Below the pieces are notes generated by a model, which worked only from the letters and a program-made list of their open reading frames with translations, ran no database searches and was not told where the DNA came from. The position numbers were made by a program, and so were the translations under genes. A stretch of DNA of 64,000 bases from Drosophila miranda (lineage: Eukaryota; Arthropoda; Insecta; Diptera; Drosophilidae): positions 28,895,657 through 28,959,656 of the forward strand of contig NC_046674.1 in the NCBI RefSeq assembly GCF_003369915.1. The letters run 5' to 3'. Below are positions 1 through 10,812 of the stretch, piece by piece. The stretch's first letter is position 1, and every line of letters starts with the position of its first letter.

Positions 1-986
1 TTCCTCTGTGGCAAATTAGACTCTCATTTGATTGAAACTGATCGATCGAGCCTGTGTACTGCTTGTACAAGTGTGCTCTCTCCCGAAATTCCGTGTCATT
101 TGTAATTTGGAAGATAAGCGAAAAGCTCAAAGAACTTTCTGTGGAAGATTTCTTGAAAGATGCTTGAAAGTTATCACCTCTTTTAGTAATCCAAAACTAA
201 AAAAAAAGAACGCAAATATACTTTGAGTGTGAATGTGGTTTCGTGTAGGGCTCTTGATGGAAATGGTTTCATAGTTATGCCATAGATATATGTACCATGG
301 ATTCCATAGATAGAATCATGGTCGTTTGATAAAACGTTCGGTTTTGAGGGAGTACAGGCGAATCAAAATCTGAAGTATCCAATATTTCAGGCTATTCCAA
401 ATGCTTTGAGGACGTTAAAAATACCTACTTTAGGGCTTCTCGTTCCCCTACTATCTTCTCTATCTGCTTATTCCCATCTCTAGATCCTCGAAACCGAATA
501 GCTTTTAATTTTAGGTTATATTATACTCTTAATTTCGGGTTTAGCTCTAGTTTCTATAGCTATACTCTTTTTTTTTTTTTTAAATAAACAATAATCCAAT
601 CCCACATTGGTTTCAATACATTAAATGGAAGAGGAAGAAGCTTCGTATGGGGAAGGGTTATCAAATGCAAATAAAGATTAAAGATAGGTCAGAGACTATG
701 TAGAATATGTGAGAGTGTACTGTACACTGTGTATACTGTTATTCCGTGCATCTTGCTCCAGAAGTGTCGAGTTAGTTCCCAATTGTAGAATAGTTCCAAT
801 AGATAATCCGTAGGATCATACATAGTCCTGGGCCAGCCATTGATCGCCCCCATTGCAATATAGTTAGAGATGGCGGCCATAGCCGGGAAAAGGGGGGAAT
901 CGATGGAAGAGAAATGAGGAATATTTTAAGAAGAGCTCCATTAGCCCAATACTTACATGGATTCTTCCTCCCTCCCTTTGTTGCAG
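1..986 (+). other. Intron of the first gene (3' part)
   Basis: AT-rich sequence with no credible ORF on the + strand. It ends in a strong pyrimidine tract (about 962-984) and a TTGCAG acceptor at 981-986 that opens the coding exon at 987. The upstream exons of this gene are outside the window. Nothing else is recognisable here. Confidence 0.6.
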
Positions 987-1912
987 GTCCGGCCATCACA
1001 CATTGGGACGCCTGCCGTCGCATCATCAGCAGAGCGCCTCGTATATGCAGGGGCCGAACAATGGAAAGTACGCGACGCTCAGCAAGCAGTGTAAGACGCT
1101 CGAATCGAACGACTTTTACTGAGATTCGCTTGCCTGCAGCACCTATGCAGGCAATAGCAACAACACAGCCCAGCAGCAACAGCAGCAACAGCAGCAGCTC
1201 CAACTGCAGCTCCAGCAGCTTCAGCAGGCGCCGCCGCAGCCACCACTCCAGCAGCAGCAGCATCCCCATCAGCAGCAGAGCAGCAACATCATCAATCAGC
1301 AGCACCAGCACCAACATCAGCATCAGAACAGCAGCAGCACCTTGAAGAACATATTCGCTTCGGCGACCCTGCCCCGTTCCACGGGCAGCTCCATCCGCTC
1401 CGTGCTCTCCGCACAGACGGCCAACGCCATGTGCAGGTCCACAGGCAATGGCCTGGATGTCGGCAGCGAGGGGGGGCTGGTCGACGACCGGGATCCCCGC
1501 GATGTCACAAACAACAGCTTCAATCGCTTCGATCCCAAGTACATCAGCATCGGTCCCAAGGCGGTGCGTGGCAACAATAATCTGAATATTGTGGCTGCGG
1601 CGACGGCCAACAAATGTGCCACATTGCGGCACGTGGGTCGCTATGGGGGCTCGCTCAAAGGTGTCTCCTCATCGATGGCCATGGGCGCCTCACCGTCGCC
1701 GAATTTGCGTAGCGCCAAGACGCCATCGATAGCCACCGTTTCGAAGGACTATTGCCAGCAGCCGGACTGCATACCGCAGGTCTGTGGCTCCACGGAGTTC
1801 CTTGTCCAACAGCAGCAGCAGCAGCAACAACAGCAGCAACAACAACAACAACAGCAACAGTTGCAGCAACAGCAGCAGCTGCAAATGCAGATCCAGCTGC
1901 AAATACAGCAAA

Positions 1913-1956
<44 letters not shown>

Positions 1957-3171
1957 ATGGTGCCACCACCAGCACCGCCTCCGCAACAGCAACAGCCACA
2001 GCCGCCGCCACAGATGCAGATCCAACCCGCACCACCGCCGCCGCCACCAAAGCCAAAGAATACCTTCACAGAGATACCCGGCACCACGGGCGTTGGGAGC
2101 TCCTATGCCAAGGAGCAGCAACAGCAACAGCAGCTCCTGGCCCTCCAGCAGCAGCAACAGCAGCAGCTTTTGGCACTCCAGCAGCAGCAACAGCAACAGC
2201 AGCAGCTGATTCATCCACCGACGACCCACATACTGCCGCCCTCGGCCGTCTACAGCATCGAGAGCAGCGAAGTGCCGACGGCAGCGCCTCGGGTGGTACA
2301 GCGTAGCCTCAATCCGGCCTCGATTGTAAACCAGCCGCTGCCGGAGATACCCACGCAGTCGCCCACCCAGTCGAAGATATCCGCCCAGCCGCTGTGCGCC
2401 GCCAGTCTGGGCCAGTACCGCTCGTTGCAGCGGCCCCAGAACCACAAGATATCGGCCGCTGCCTCCCAGCCACAACAGCAACAGCAGCAGCCGCCTTCCC
2501 TGCCGCCGAAGAACAGGCATAAGACGTCAAGGGCCGGAGGCGGTGGAGACTCCAGCAATGCCAACCACATGCAGACCCTGCCACCAAAGTCCGCCAGCCT
2601 GCGGCAGCAGCAGCAACAAACAGGGGGCTACGAGAGGGAGCGAGAGAGGGACCGCGACCGCGACAGAGAGCGTGAGCGGGAGAAAGAGCGTGAGCGTGAC
2701 AGAGAGCGGCCGCGTCGTGCAGAGACGCTGGACAATGCCCGCAGCTATGTGGAGCAGCAGCAATACGGAGGCCAGGTGCTCGTCGGAATGAAGAAGCAGC
2801 ATTCGTACGACAGCAGCAGTACGTACCATCACCACCAGCAGCAGCAGCTTCAACAGCAGGCTCAGCAGCAGGCGGCCTTCTACCAGCGCCAGCACAACAA
2901 CAACTATCAGGGAGGAGGGGGACCTGGTGGGGGAAGCTCCTCTAAACAGCAGCAACAGCAGCAGCAGCAGCTGCTCATCGAACAGCAGCAGGCGCTCTTC
3001 TATCGCTCTCTGAAACGCGGCGAACGAGGAGTAGGTGGAGGAGGGGCAGGAGCCGGCGGCGGCACTGGTCCGGCCACCCATGGGACACACTCCAGCCATG
3101 CACATGCGCACGCCCATGCCGCGCATGCCGCCCATGCCAGCAGCGACCTCTACTCTGTGACGGAGTTGTAG
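987..3171 (+). CDS. 3' coding exon(s) of a large polyglutamine-rich protein; contains in-frame TGA at 1120
   Basis: The exon opens after the acceptor at 985-986 with its first base completing a codon. The frame reads 44 codons to an in-frame TGA (1120-1122), then 682 further codons without interruption to TAG at 3169-3171. The TGA lies inside a candidate 60-nt intron (1091-1150, GTAAGA...CTATGCAG) whose removal keeps the frame, so a continuous protein needs either splicing or readthrough. The downstream part has long Q runs, proline-rich patches, repeated LPPK motifs, an Arg/Glu/Asp alternating tract (about 2632-2712) and a final TEL tripeptide, which fits a class I PDZ ligand. The composition suggests a disordered cytoplasmic tail or scaffold. 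I could not identify the gene. Sidekick (sdk), which lies near the tip of the D. melanogaster X, is only a guess. Opposite-strand ORFs here are shadows of CAG repeats. Confidence 0.75.
1091..1150 (+). other. Candidate 60-nt intron that removes the in-frame TGA
   Basis: The donor is AGT|GTAAGA at 1091 and the acceptor is CTATGCAG ending at 1150. The length is a multiple of three and typical of Drosophila short introns. Splicing joins a codon as T|GC (Cys) and continues in the Q-rich frame. A second acceptor at 1139 would give a 49-nt intron and shift into a serine-rich frame that stops at 1343-1345, so it is less likely. If the intron is retained, the protein ends SNDFY at the TGA. Confidence 0.55.
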
Positions 3172-3924
3172 GAGTGCGCCTGCTGCGGCGGCGGCGTTGA
3201 TGTTGTGCGACGGGGCACATCATCAACGTCGCTGCACGCAGCGGCGGCGGTAGCCAGCACTCAGACCCAGACGCAGCAGTCGGCGCAGGCGCCCATTCCC
3301 CTGCCCCCCAAGAAGCACCGCTCGAGCCATGCCCAACAGCAGCAGCAGCCACCCTCCCAAACCGCCTGTAATGCCAACCTATGCGAGGAGCACGAGTACG
3401 ACGAGTACTTCCCGCAGCCATATGAACAGCAGGCGCCTCCAGGCCCCGTCCCTGCAGCAGCCACCACCTCCTCCTCGTCAAAGCACTCGAAGCAGCAGCA
3501 GAGGGCGGCCACCTTCGACGTGGCCGATGCCCGGGACTACGAGCTGAAGCGTCTGGGCAACCGGCGCTCCCAGCAGCAGGCGGCGCCCAGCAAGCGCAAC
3601 GGTGGAGCAGGCCTTGCCGCTGCAGCAGTGGCAGCGGCGGCGGCTGCAGCGGAGCACCATCACAGCCATCGCAGCCATGACAGGGAGCGATCGCGCAGCG
3701 ATCATCGTATAGCCAGCTATGCCTGCGAGGAGGCGGCGGCAGCAGCGGCGGTGGCCATGTGCGGCGCTGGCTCCATGAGTGTGCTCCCCGCCAATGGTTC
3801 CCAGCACCAGCACCAACAGCAGCAGCCAACATCCCATCGTGGCCACCACCACCAGCAGCAGCAGCAACAACAACAACAGCAGCAGCAACAGCAGCAGCGG
3901 CGGGAGAAAACCTTTAAAGTATGA
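3172..3924 (+). CDS. C-terminal extension after in-frame TAG (candidate stop-codon readthrough)
   Basis: After TAG (3169-3171) the same frame stays open for 250 codons to TGA at 3922-3924. The extension is protein-like. It has an LPPKK motif matching the LPPK motifs before the stop, an acidic-aromatic patch (EEHEYDEYF), a charged stretch (DARDYELKRLGNRRSQ), alanine and histidine runs, and a Q run whose CAG/CAA codons are in this frame. It ends TFKV, which fits a class II PDZ ligand. I see no good donor/acceptor pair that would remove the TAG. The next base after the stop is G. UAG readthrough is documented in several Drosophila neuronal genes. If translation stopped at 3171, this stretch would be unusually protein-like 3' UTR. 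Confidence 0.6.
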   Translation, partial: ECACCGGGVDVVRRGTSSTSLHAAAAVASTQTQTQQSAQAPIPLPPKKHRSSHAQQQQQPPSQTACNANLCEEHEYDEYFPQPYEQQAPPGPVPAAATTSSSSKHSKQQQRAATFDVADARDYELKRLGNRRSQQQAAPSKRNGGAGLAAAAVAAAAAAAEHHHSHRSHDRERSRSDHRIASYACEEAAAAAAVAMCGAGSMSVLPANGSQHQHQQQQPTSHRGHHHQQQQQQQQQQQQQQQRREKTFKV

Positions 3925-6900
3925 TTTTTAGAGACGTCATAAAAATTGTCCACTCCGCGCCCGCCAGACGGTGGCAGGGGCGGCTCCAGGCGACGAACGC
4001 GTTGAGGCGGAGGGCGGTCCAGGAAGCGTTGCGGATTCTTTCGATTAGAGAGCCCCCAAGGAGGAACGCCTGAAATCAGTGAAAAAACGATTCCGATTCT
4101 GCTGCTCCCAATAGCCATTCCAAAGCAAAAATTTGTTTAACTTAAGTCTGTCTCTGTCTAACACCCCCTGTCATTCCCACTAAGACTCTATCTCTGTCTC
4201 TCTCTTTCTCTCTCTCTCTCTGTGTGTGTCTCTGAACACCTGAGAGACAGATGCATGCATCCATATAAGAACACCTGAGAGACATACAGTGGCGTCCACA
4301 AAATACAGACCTATGCATACAGACTCATCCCATTGATGCAACACTGTAGCTGTAACTGTAACTGTAACACACAAACACATACACACCCAAGACACAAAAA
4401 ACACACATACATACATCAGTTCTCTGCTCTGTGTTGTTGCCTATTGTTATTATTATTATTAACCGTACTGTACTATAATTAACCGACTATGTAATATCCC
4501 CTAATTTTTTTATAACACCCCTCCCCCCCTATTATGTACGATATACGTAGTATGTATGCCTATGTTTAGCGCGAGTCCTTAGTGTGTAAGAGACAAATTA
4601 TTTATTTACGAGGATATTGTAGTGACCCCCTGACCCCTGACATACCCCCTAGAAGCAGAGCTGTGGAGGAGAGGTGGGGAAGAGGCTTGACATTTAGGAA
4701 TTGTCTCTGGTATTTTAAGACTGCAACAGAGGTCGGCAGCGTCCTATGTACAAATGTCGTGTGGCTTCGGGCTATCCATCGCTCGGCTTCATTTTTCTGA
4801 TTTGTTCTGCGCAAATTTCAATCTGTACAAAAAAAAGAAGTGCTCAACAGACTGAGAAGATGTTTATTTCTTTTTTTTTTTTTAATAAGGGAGGTGCAAT
4901 GCTAGATTGTTTTTCTTTTATTGAGAGGCATCATTCCCGGTATAAGGAGGTTAAGGTTATAGGGGTTGAGCGTTCTTCGAAGTTATTGGAATTCAAATTA
5001 AAATTTTTCCTAAATTATATATAGAACCCGGAATACACATCTTTGCCTGAATTCATTTTGTCAGTGTAAAGAATCGGTTTTGGCTTTGCGCCTGTTTTCT
5101 GCTCACACAAATCCCTAAAAACATGAGAATTCTGCGTGTGACCTCTACTGTACAATCTGATGTACTAATTTGTAAAATGTAATTTTAAACTAAATTATAT
5201 GGAAGAGCGCCACTGTTCTTCCCAACAACCACAGCCGAGGCTCGGCCCATCGGGAAGCCCTCAAAGAAAATAAGAAGAACTCCAATGATCGAGCCTTTCC
5301 CCCCCTCTCAGCTCGTTCCCTTCCGACTATTCCTTCCCAACCGACGACAGAACTTTTAATTTTTGGTTTGTTTTGTGGATTATCACTTATATTATTTGAG
5401 AATCCGTTGCGAGAACCACCACCACCACCAACAACAACACCAACAGCGACACGTACGTAGAAATTTTTGTGACGTCAGAAATCTAAAGCAAAAAAAAACA
5501 AAAGGAAACCAAATGCAAAAACAAAAACAAGCGAACACCAAACAAAAAACAAAAAACCGTGAATAAGGAAAGTCAAAAGCAGAAAACATTTCACAAAATA
5601 AAATTATAATACATATTAATATTTAAAACTTGATAAAACTCAAAGCAACATAGGAAAAGTTTTAAATTTTAACAAAAGAAAATAACAGTAACAGTTAACT
5701 TCTGAAAAAACGGAGCAATACGAATACGAATATACGACAGAAATAGCAGGCGGAAAAAGAATGTTCAACTATTTTAACGAGAATTCCAAAATGAAATAAT
5801 AATAAACAAAAAGAATACATAGAAATATATACATACATACTACATACATAAAACACATGCATACACACAGAAATACTTACATACAGATACGTATATACAT
5901 ATGTATACACACATATAGTATAGTACTATATAAAAAAATCATTAACTAATTAATCAATCAACAAAGAAAACCACACACAAAGGATAAACCAATTGTTCAG
6001 GTCAATAACTGCATTTAAGCCGGAAAGCGAAGGATAAGGGAGAAGAAGAAGGAGCACGAACGAAACGAAATGAATTCAAACGAATAGAAGCGAAATAGAG
6101 AGGAAATTAAATGAAATGGAAAATCCCTGCTAGGCGTTAAACGAAATGAAAAATGCTCTTTTTTATATACGAAAAATATATGTATTGAATGTATGGAATA
6201 TTAAAAATATACACATTTTACAGAAATTGCAATTAAAGAACAAAACACACAGACGCATACACACTCGCACAAAATCCATATACATACACACAAACACATA
6301 CATATATAGCGAATTGAAAAGCAAAAGTGAAGAAAAGGGAAAGAAAAATGTGCACACACATGCCAGCCAGCGAGCGGGCTAGCGTCCAACTGTTATCCTC
6401 TCTCACTATCTTATGTCTCATGCGCCAGCCAACCAACGGTTATTCTCTCCTCTCTTCTCCTCCACCTAATCACTATCTCTCTGTCGCTCCCTCGCCCTGC
6501 GGATCCATCATCCCACGAACCATGCTTGTGTGTGAGCGTTTTTCGCTTCCCGTTTTTCCATTGCAAAATGTTTCAGAAAGTATGTAGTGTAGTGTAGTAT
6601 AGTCTAGTGTAGTGTACGAGTAGTGTATTGACTCCTAGCGGATAAGGCCAAAGTATGTAGATTTAAAATGGAGGAACAGACGGAGGAAATACCAAATAAT
6701 TTGCAGGCAGGCAGGCATTTACTTGTAGCATTTAAAAACTTACATTCTACACACACAAAATAATCGAAAGCGCGGAATGTGGGATTAATTCTTAAATACA
6801 AACTAAATAAAATGCAATTATACACGGATCGTATATAATACAGGACGGGATGGATATATATTATAGGATATAAGCAGTGTGTAAACAAAAAACGGGTGCT

Positions 6901-7800
6901 TTGACGATGTTTAAGCCATACCAAAACGGGAAACTAGTGCACTTTTTTTTCTTACTTTAACGAAAGAAGAGGAGAATCTTAATAAATGATATTGCAATGA
7001 TGTGGGGGATAAGGATAGCATAGTCCCAAATCGTATCTAAAGTAAACGAGAAAGTAAGACAAATTTTAGAGAAATCGGTTTTTACACACCCCCAACTCAC
7101 ACACAGAAGTGTTATCCTATCATTATTATCCCTTCACGTCCCATCCATCATCCACCATTCCTCCCCCCTACAGAGCGATTTGTGAAAAAGAACAACCCAG
7201 CAGATCCTGTTGAATCATTTCAGTGCATATTATATAATGCATCTATACATATATAAATAATATATAGTATATATATATACACATATAAATACATGATTAC
7301 GGTAATCCAAATATAAGTCTGTAAATTTGTTAACATTTCTAAAAGCAAAAAAAGACCTTGACGCAACAAGATACACGAAAGGATAGATCTCGTGTATACG
7401 TCTGTTTTCGAGGCATCTCTGTAGTTGTAGTTAACGGAATTACAATTTTACACACACACACATACGAATACAAGCCTCTCTCGAATCATCTAAGAAGAAA
7501 AACCAAGAAACCGAAATGTGTGAATTATACAGTAATGATGTATTCATTGATTGATTTATTAAAAACGAATCGAAAAAAAACAAAACCAAACAATTGTTGA
7601 AAGCAGCCGCTTTAAAATCAAAAAAAGAAAAAATCAACAAATGAAAGTAATTATATAACAGTTGTGAACAAATTATATTTACATAGCGTATGAATAAATT
7701 GCATAACAATTGATTAAAATACAAAACGGGTAACGTCTTCTGTCCTTTCTAGCACACATTGGGGCACTTTTGAGCATAACAATCAATTTAAATAAAGAAG
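3925..7800 (+). other. Long 3' UTR with tandem polyadenylation signals
   Basis: AT-rich sequence lacking credible ORFs, ending about 180 bases before the zinc-finger gene. AATAAA hexamers occur at about 5597, 6806 and 7791, the last being the likely distal end. It contains a CT/GT microsatellite at about 4193-4232, a 16-base direct repeat (GAACACCTGAGAGACA, about 4233 and 4270), many ATACATA repeats around 5820-5920 and 6260-6310, and a TAGTG repeat at about 6589-6625. Kilobase-scale 3' UTRs are typical of Drosophila neuronal genes. Its extent is inferred. Confidence 0.5.
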
Positions 7801-7981
7801 TAACGTTTTTTGTAATTTTGCTCATTTTTGAGCAAAGCGCTAGTGCGTTTTACTCCACTATGGCTATCTGGCAGCCCTTTTGCGCGAGGCGTTAGTGCAT
7901 TGGCCAAATCCTTATGTGGCAACGCTTTTGGCGACGCGAAAAAACTTTATTTATACTTGTTGGGTCTCATTACTAAAAAAA

Positions 7982-8977
7982 ATGGCTATGGAATCGCTGG
8001 AGGATGTCGGTTTTGACTGGGACTCAGTGATAGAAGAGTGTGAGGAGTCCGAAGACTCTGAGCAGGAGTGGGTCAACTCAATAATAGTAGAAGAACCCGA
8101 AGACGAGTTGGCAGATATGACGGTGCATCAGGACGAAGCAGAGCAGGCTGTGGATGACCCTGAACACTGGATGATAGAGCAAGAAGTGGAAGAATTAGAG
8201 CCTGGAGAGTGTAGACCAGAACCTTCCGTTACACCATGCCACCTGCCCTGGGTATGCACACGTTGTCCTCTGCGGTTCGCAAGTCACGAGAAGCTTATCG
8301 CTCACCGACGCATGCATCAGCGAACGCGAAGGGATATTCGTCCGCCGCAGTCCATTTTCCCGTGCGAGGAGTGTGGCAAAGTGTTCAAGCGACGCCGCTG
8401 GCTCGATGATCATCTGCACACCCACACCGGCGACCGGCCGTACGAGTGCTCCGATTGCGGGGCTCGTTTCGCTCAGAACAGCAACCTTAGCACCCACATT
8501 CGGACCAAGCACCTTAAAGAGGCCCTGCACCAGTGCCCTAATTGTCCCGACAGACGTTTCACCCGCCGGCGGCTGCTCGAACAGCATCTCAAGACTGTGC
8601 ACCAGAAGCTGCGCGACCTTGTCTGCGAGCAGTGCGGTGCCAGCTTCTCGCACCCGACCTACCTCAAAAAGCACATGCTGGACCATAGCAGCATCAAAGC
8701 CTACGGCTGCCACATCTGTGGGAAACAGTTTGGCCGGCTTGAGAACCGAAACTCACACCTCTATGTCCACAGTACCCGTAAGCCCTACATCTGCAGTGTC
8801 TGCGGCATAGGCTTCTCGAGAAAATCTCATCTGGTGCAGCACATACAGTTCAAGAAGCACCCCAACGATGTGATCCAACGACAGAAGCCACACTTCAGCG
8901 ACTTGCTCTCCCAGTTCACCCGCAAGAAAAATACCGAAGCGAAGAATGGATTAGAATTTCAATTGAATTGCAATTAA
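7982..8977 (+). CDS. C2H2 zinc-finger protein, seven fingers, acidic N-terminus
   Basis: An intronless frame of 331 codons. I chose ATG 7982 because the protein then begins with an acidic stretch (about residues 1-80, rich in E and D) and lies just downstream of a short promoter region. An upstream in-frame extension to 7880 lacks protein character. From about residue 90 to 294 there are seven Cys2-His2 fingers: six spaced C-x2-C-x12-H-x3-5-H, and one variant with CPNCPDRRF and HLKTVH. Linkers include a canonical TGDRPYEC. The last fingers are followed by a basic tail. The family normally binds DNA in the nucleus as a transcription regulator; the target is unknown. I recall a single C2H2 gene (CG11398) near the D. 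melanogaster X tip, but orthology is untested. Confidence 0.9.
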   Translation: MAMESLEDVGFDWDSVIEECEESEDSEQEWVNSIIVEEPEDELADMTVHQDEAEQAVDDPEHWMIEQEVEELEPGECRPEPSVTPCHLPWVCTRCPLRFASHEKLIAHRRMHQRTRRDIRPPQSIFPCEECGKVFKRRRWLDDHLHTHTGDRPYECSDCGARFAQNSNLSTHIRTKHLKEALHQCPNCPDRRFTRRRLLEQHLKTVHQKLRDLVCEQCGASFSHPTYLKKHMLDHSSIKAYGCHICGKQFGRLENRNSHLYVHSTRKPYICSVCGIGFSRKSHLVQHIQFKKHPNDVIQRQKPHFSDLLSQFTRKKNTEAKNGLEFQLNCN

Positions 8978-9455
8978 ATCATATGCCATCCAGCATGTTC
9001 GACATATCGGATATATAAGATTATTCTAGGGTACTATTCGTATCCTTTCTGGTCATTGTCTTTAAATTATCACTAAAATTAGCCTAGCCCCTAAGATAGA
9101 GCTTAAAAGATAACATTTTAAATGTTTTTAACACAAGAACAAAAAAACAACTAGAATAATCCACATTGCACGTTACACTCACAGTATTATTATTGAAATA
9201 TGTACATAAATCGAATGCTTAAACAAACGGACCGGTTCTTCCTCTAAGAAATCACTAAGGCAGGCACATGGGAAATGGGTATGGAACCTTTCTGCTTGGC
9301 AGATGTGGATCGGAGAATCCTTTAAGTACATAATGTACTAATGGATACTAAGCATGCATGGATACATGTACATCACTTTTAGGCCTTAACGCCTTTAAAA
9401 ACTTCAAAATTTCCGTGACTTCGGCTGGTAACAAGTCCTGGTAGCCCAAGTAAGC
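8978..9455. other. Intergenic, no recognised feature
   Basis: AT-rich 3' flank of the zinc-finger gene. I see no ORF, repeat or clear regulatory motif. Confidence 0.5.
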
Positions 9456-9457
9456 GA

Positions 9458-9905
9458 CAACGCTCAGCCAGCAAGTCTGCAAGGCCGGAGAATATCCTTA
9501 GGATTCTGCAGGTCTGCAATCCCCACCTTCATACAACCGATTGGAAGGTGGCCAGGGTGGAGGATGTCATCCTCATCGTAAATGAGGAGTCTGACGGAGC
9601 AGTGGATTGTGGCTGCAAGAAAGACAGGCAACCGGAGGTCGAGATAGATCCGAAGCTGCCGGAAATTCGAAAGGTGGGGCCCCAAGAACGTAGGTCAAAA
9701 TATCGTCGGATGTATCGTTCGTGATGTCGGACGACATTCTGCTAAAAAACCTCAACCATATTAGGGCATCATGCGCTGCTCTCCTGCTCCACCTAGCCAA
9801 AGGTGGAGCCGACATAGTCCTCATTCAGGAACCCTGTATTCTCGGACACCGAGGTGTAGGGTGCGACGTCAATGCAAAGCACTGTCACTGCCACTGTGGA
9901 AGCAC
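9458..9905 (+). mobile_element. Non-LTR retrotransposon fragment (LOA/I-like): end of ORF1 and start of ORF2 endonuclease
   Basis: From about 9461 a frame reads the C-terminal part of a gag-like ORF1 (motifs NILRILQVCNP and DWKVARVED) to TGA at 9722-9724. It overlaps by one base the ATG (9724-9726) of a second frame whose first residues look like the APE-type endonuclease start of LOA/I/R1-like elements: a NLNH...A-rich helix followed by GADIVLIQEP, with the catalytic Glu in QEP. The endonuclease homology ends at about 9865, so the rest of ORF2 is missing. The fragment is dead. The family assignment rests on remembered motifs. Confidence 0.65.
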
Positions 9906-9936
9906 TGACACAAATAAACGAATACAAAAATTATAG

Positions 9937-10812
9937 AAATTATGCAGCTATTAGAGTCCCTGTATCTAATGTCTATTAAAGTACAAAATATCATTACAAT
10001 AGAAATTCACAAGTGCACTGCGTCCTACAAAAACACCATCTGCACATCTTTCAGATGGTTGCTGCAAGCTGTTGTAATTGTTATTCTTATAAATTGAGTG
10101 CGTTTATTTTCATGTTTGGGTAAATTCATATTTGCTTTTGATTTGTGCAGGTAGATTTGTTTTTTTTTCTTTCTTTAACTTTTCTTTTATTACCGGTCCA
10201 CTTTCCACTCTCCTATTCTTTTGATCATACATAGCTTCATTTTTCAAATATACTCGTATGTAAAACTGTTTGTTCTTCTGGTATTTTCTCCTTTCATATT
10301 CGTGATACCATAGGAGACTTCACTCTTCTTCTTCACTCTTTGGCTATTCTTTTCCCGATTTAAAATCCGCAGCCCCAGCGACGTAGATCCGGCTGCACGC
10401 GAAGGTCTAAACTCTAGACTAATGGAACTCTCTTGATTTTTGTGTGCGTCGAATCAGCTGTTCTTCTAATAGTCGCCAAAATACTTTGGGTCTTAAATAA
10501 AAAGATTTTGTCACCTTCCTGTTGCTGTAACCCACTCGTGCTTTAAAAAAACTTTAAAATTTCATTTTGAGGAGTAAATTTGACTCCAGCTGATATGAGC
10601 CCTGTCGGATCAGCCAAGTGACGTTCAAATATCAACGCTTTATCCTTTTTTTTCCCCCAACGCAACCAGCCCTAGACCACCCACAGAGGGAGCTAATGTT
10701 TACATTTGCCGCGATTACAGTTTTAAAGCACCTTACTCTAAACCCGCTGTAACAGAGCCCCTTACAGAGACTTTAAATGCCAATACCTTACAGTTTAAGA
10801 ATCACTTCTTTT
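9937..10812. other. Intergenic, no recognised gene
   Basis: AT-rich sequence between two transposon remnants. There are no credible ORFs. Some stretches look like decayed repeat sequence, but I cannot name a family. Confidence 0.4.

Noticed and set aside
1655-3135. Several long minus-strand and alternate-frame ORFs opposite the Q-rich exon
   Set aside because: They are poly-Leu, poly-Ala, poly-Ser and poly-Cys shadows of CAG/CAA repeats; only the + strand frame at positions 1 mod 3 has mixed, motif-bearing segments.
1343-3171. A separate gene starting at about 1342
   Set aside because: The codon there is TTG, and the same frame continues upstream as Gln/His-rich coding sequence, so it is an internal position and not a start.
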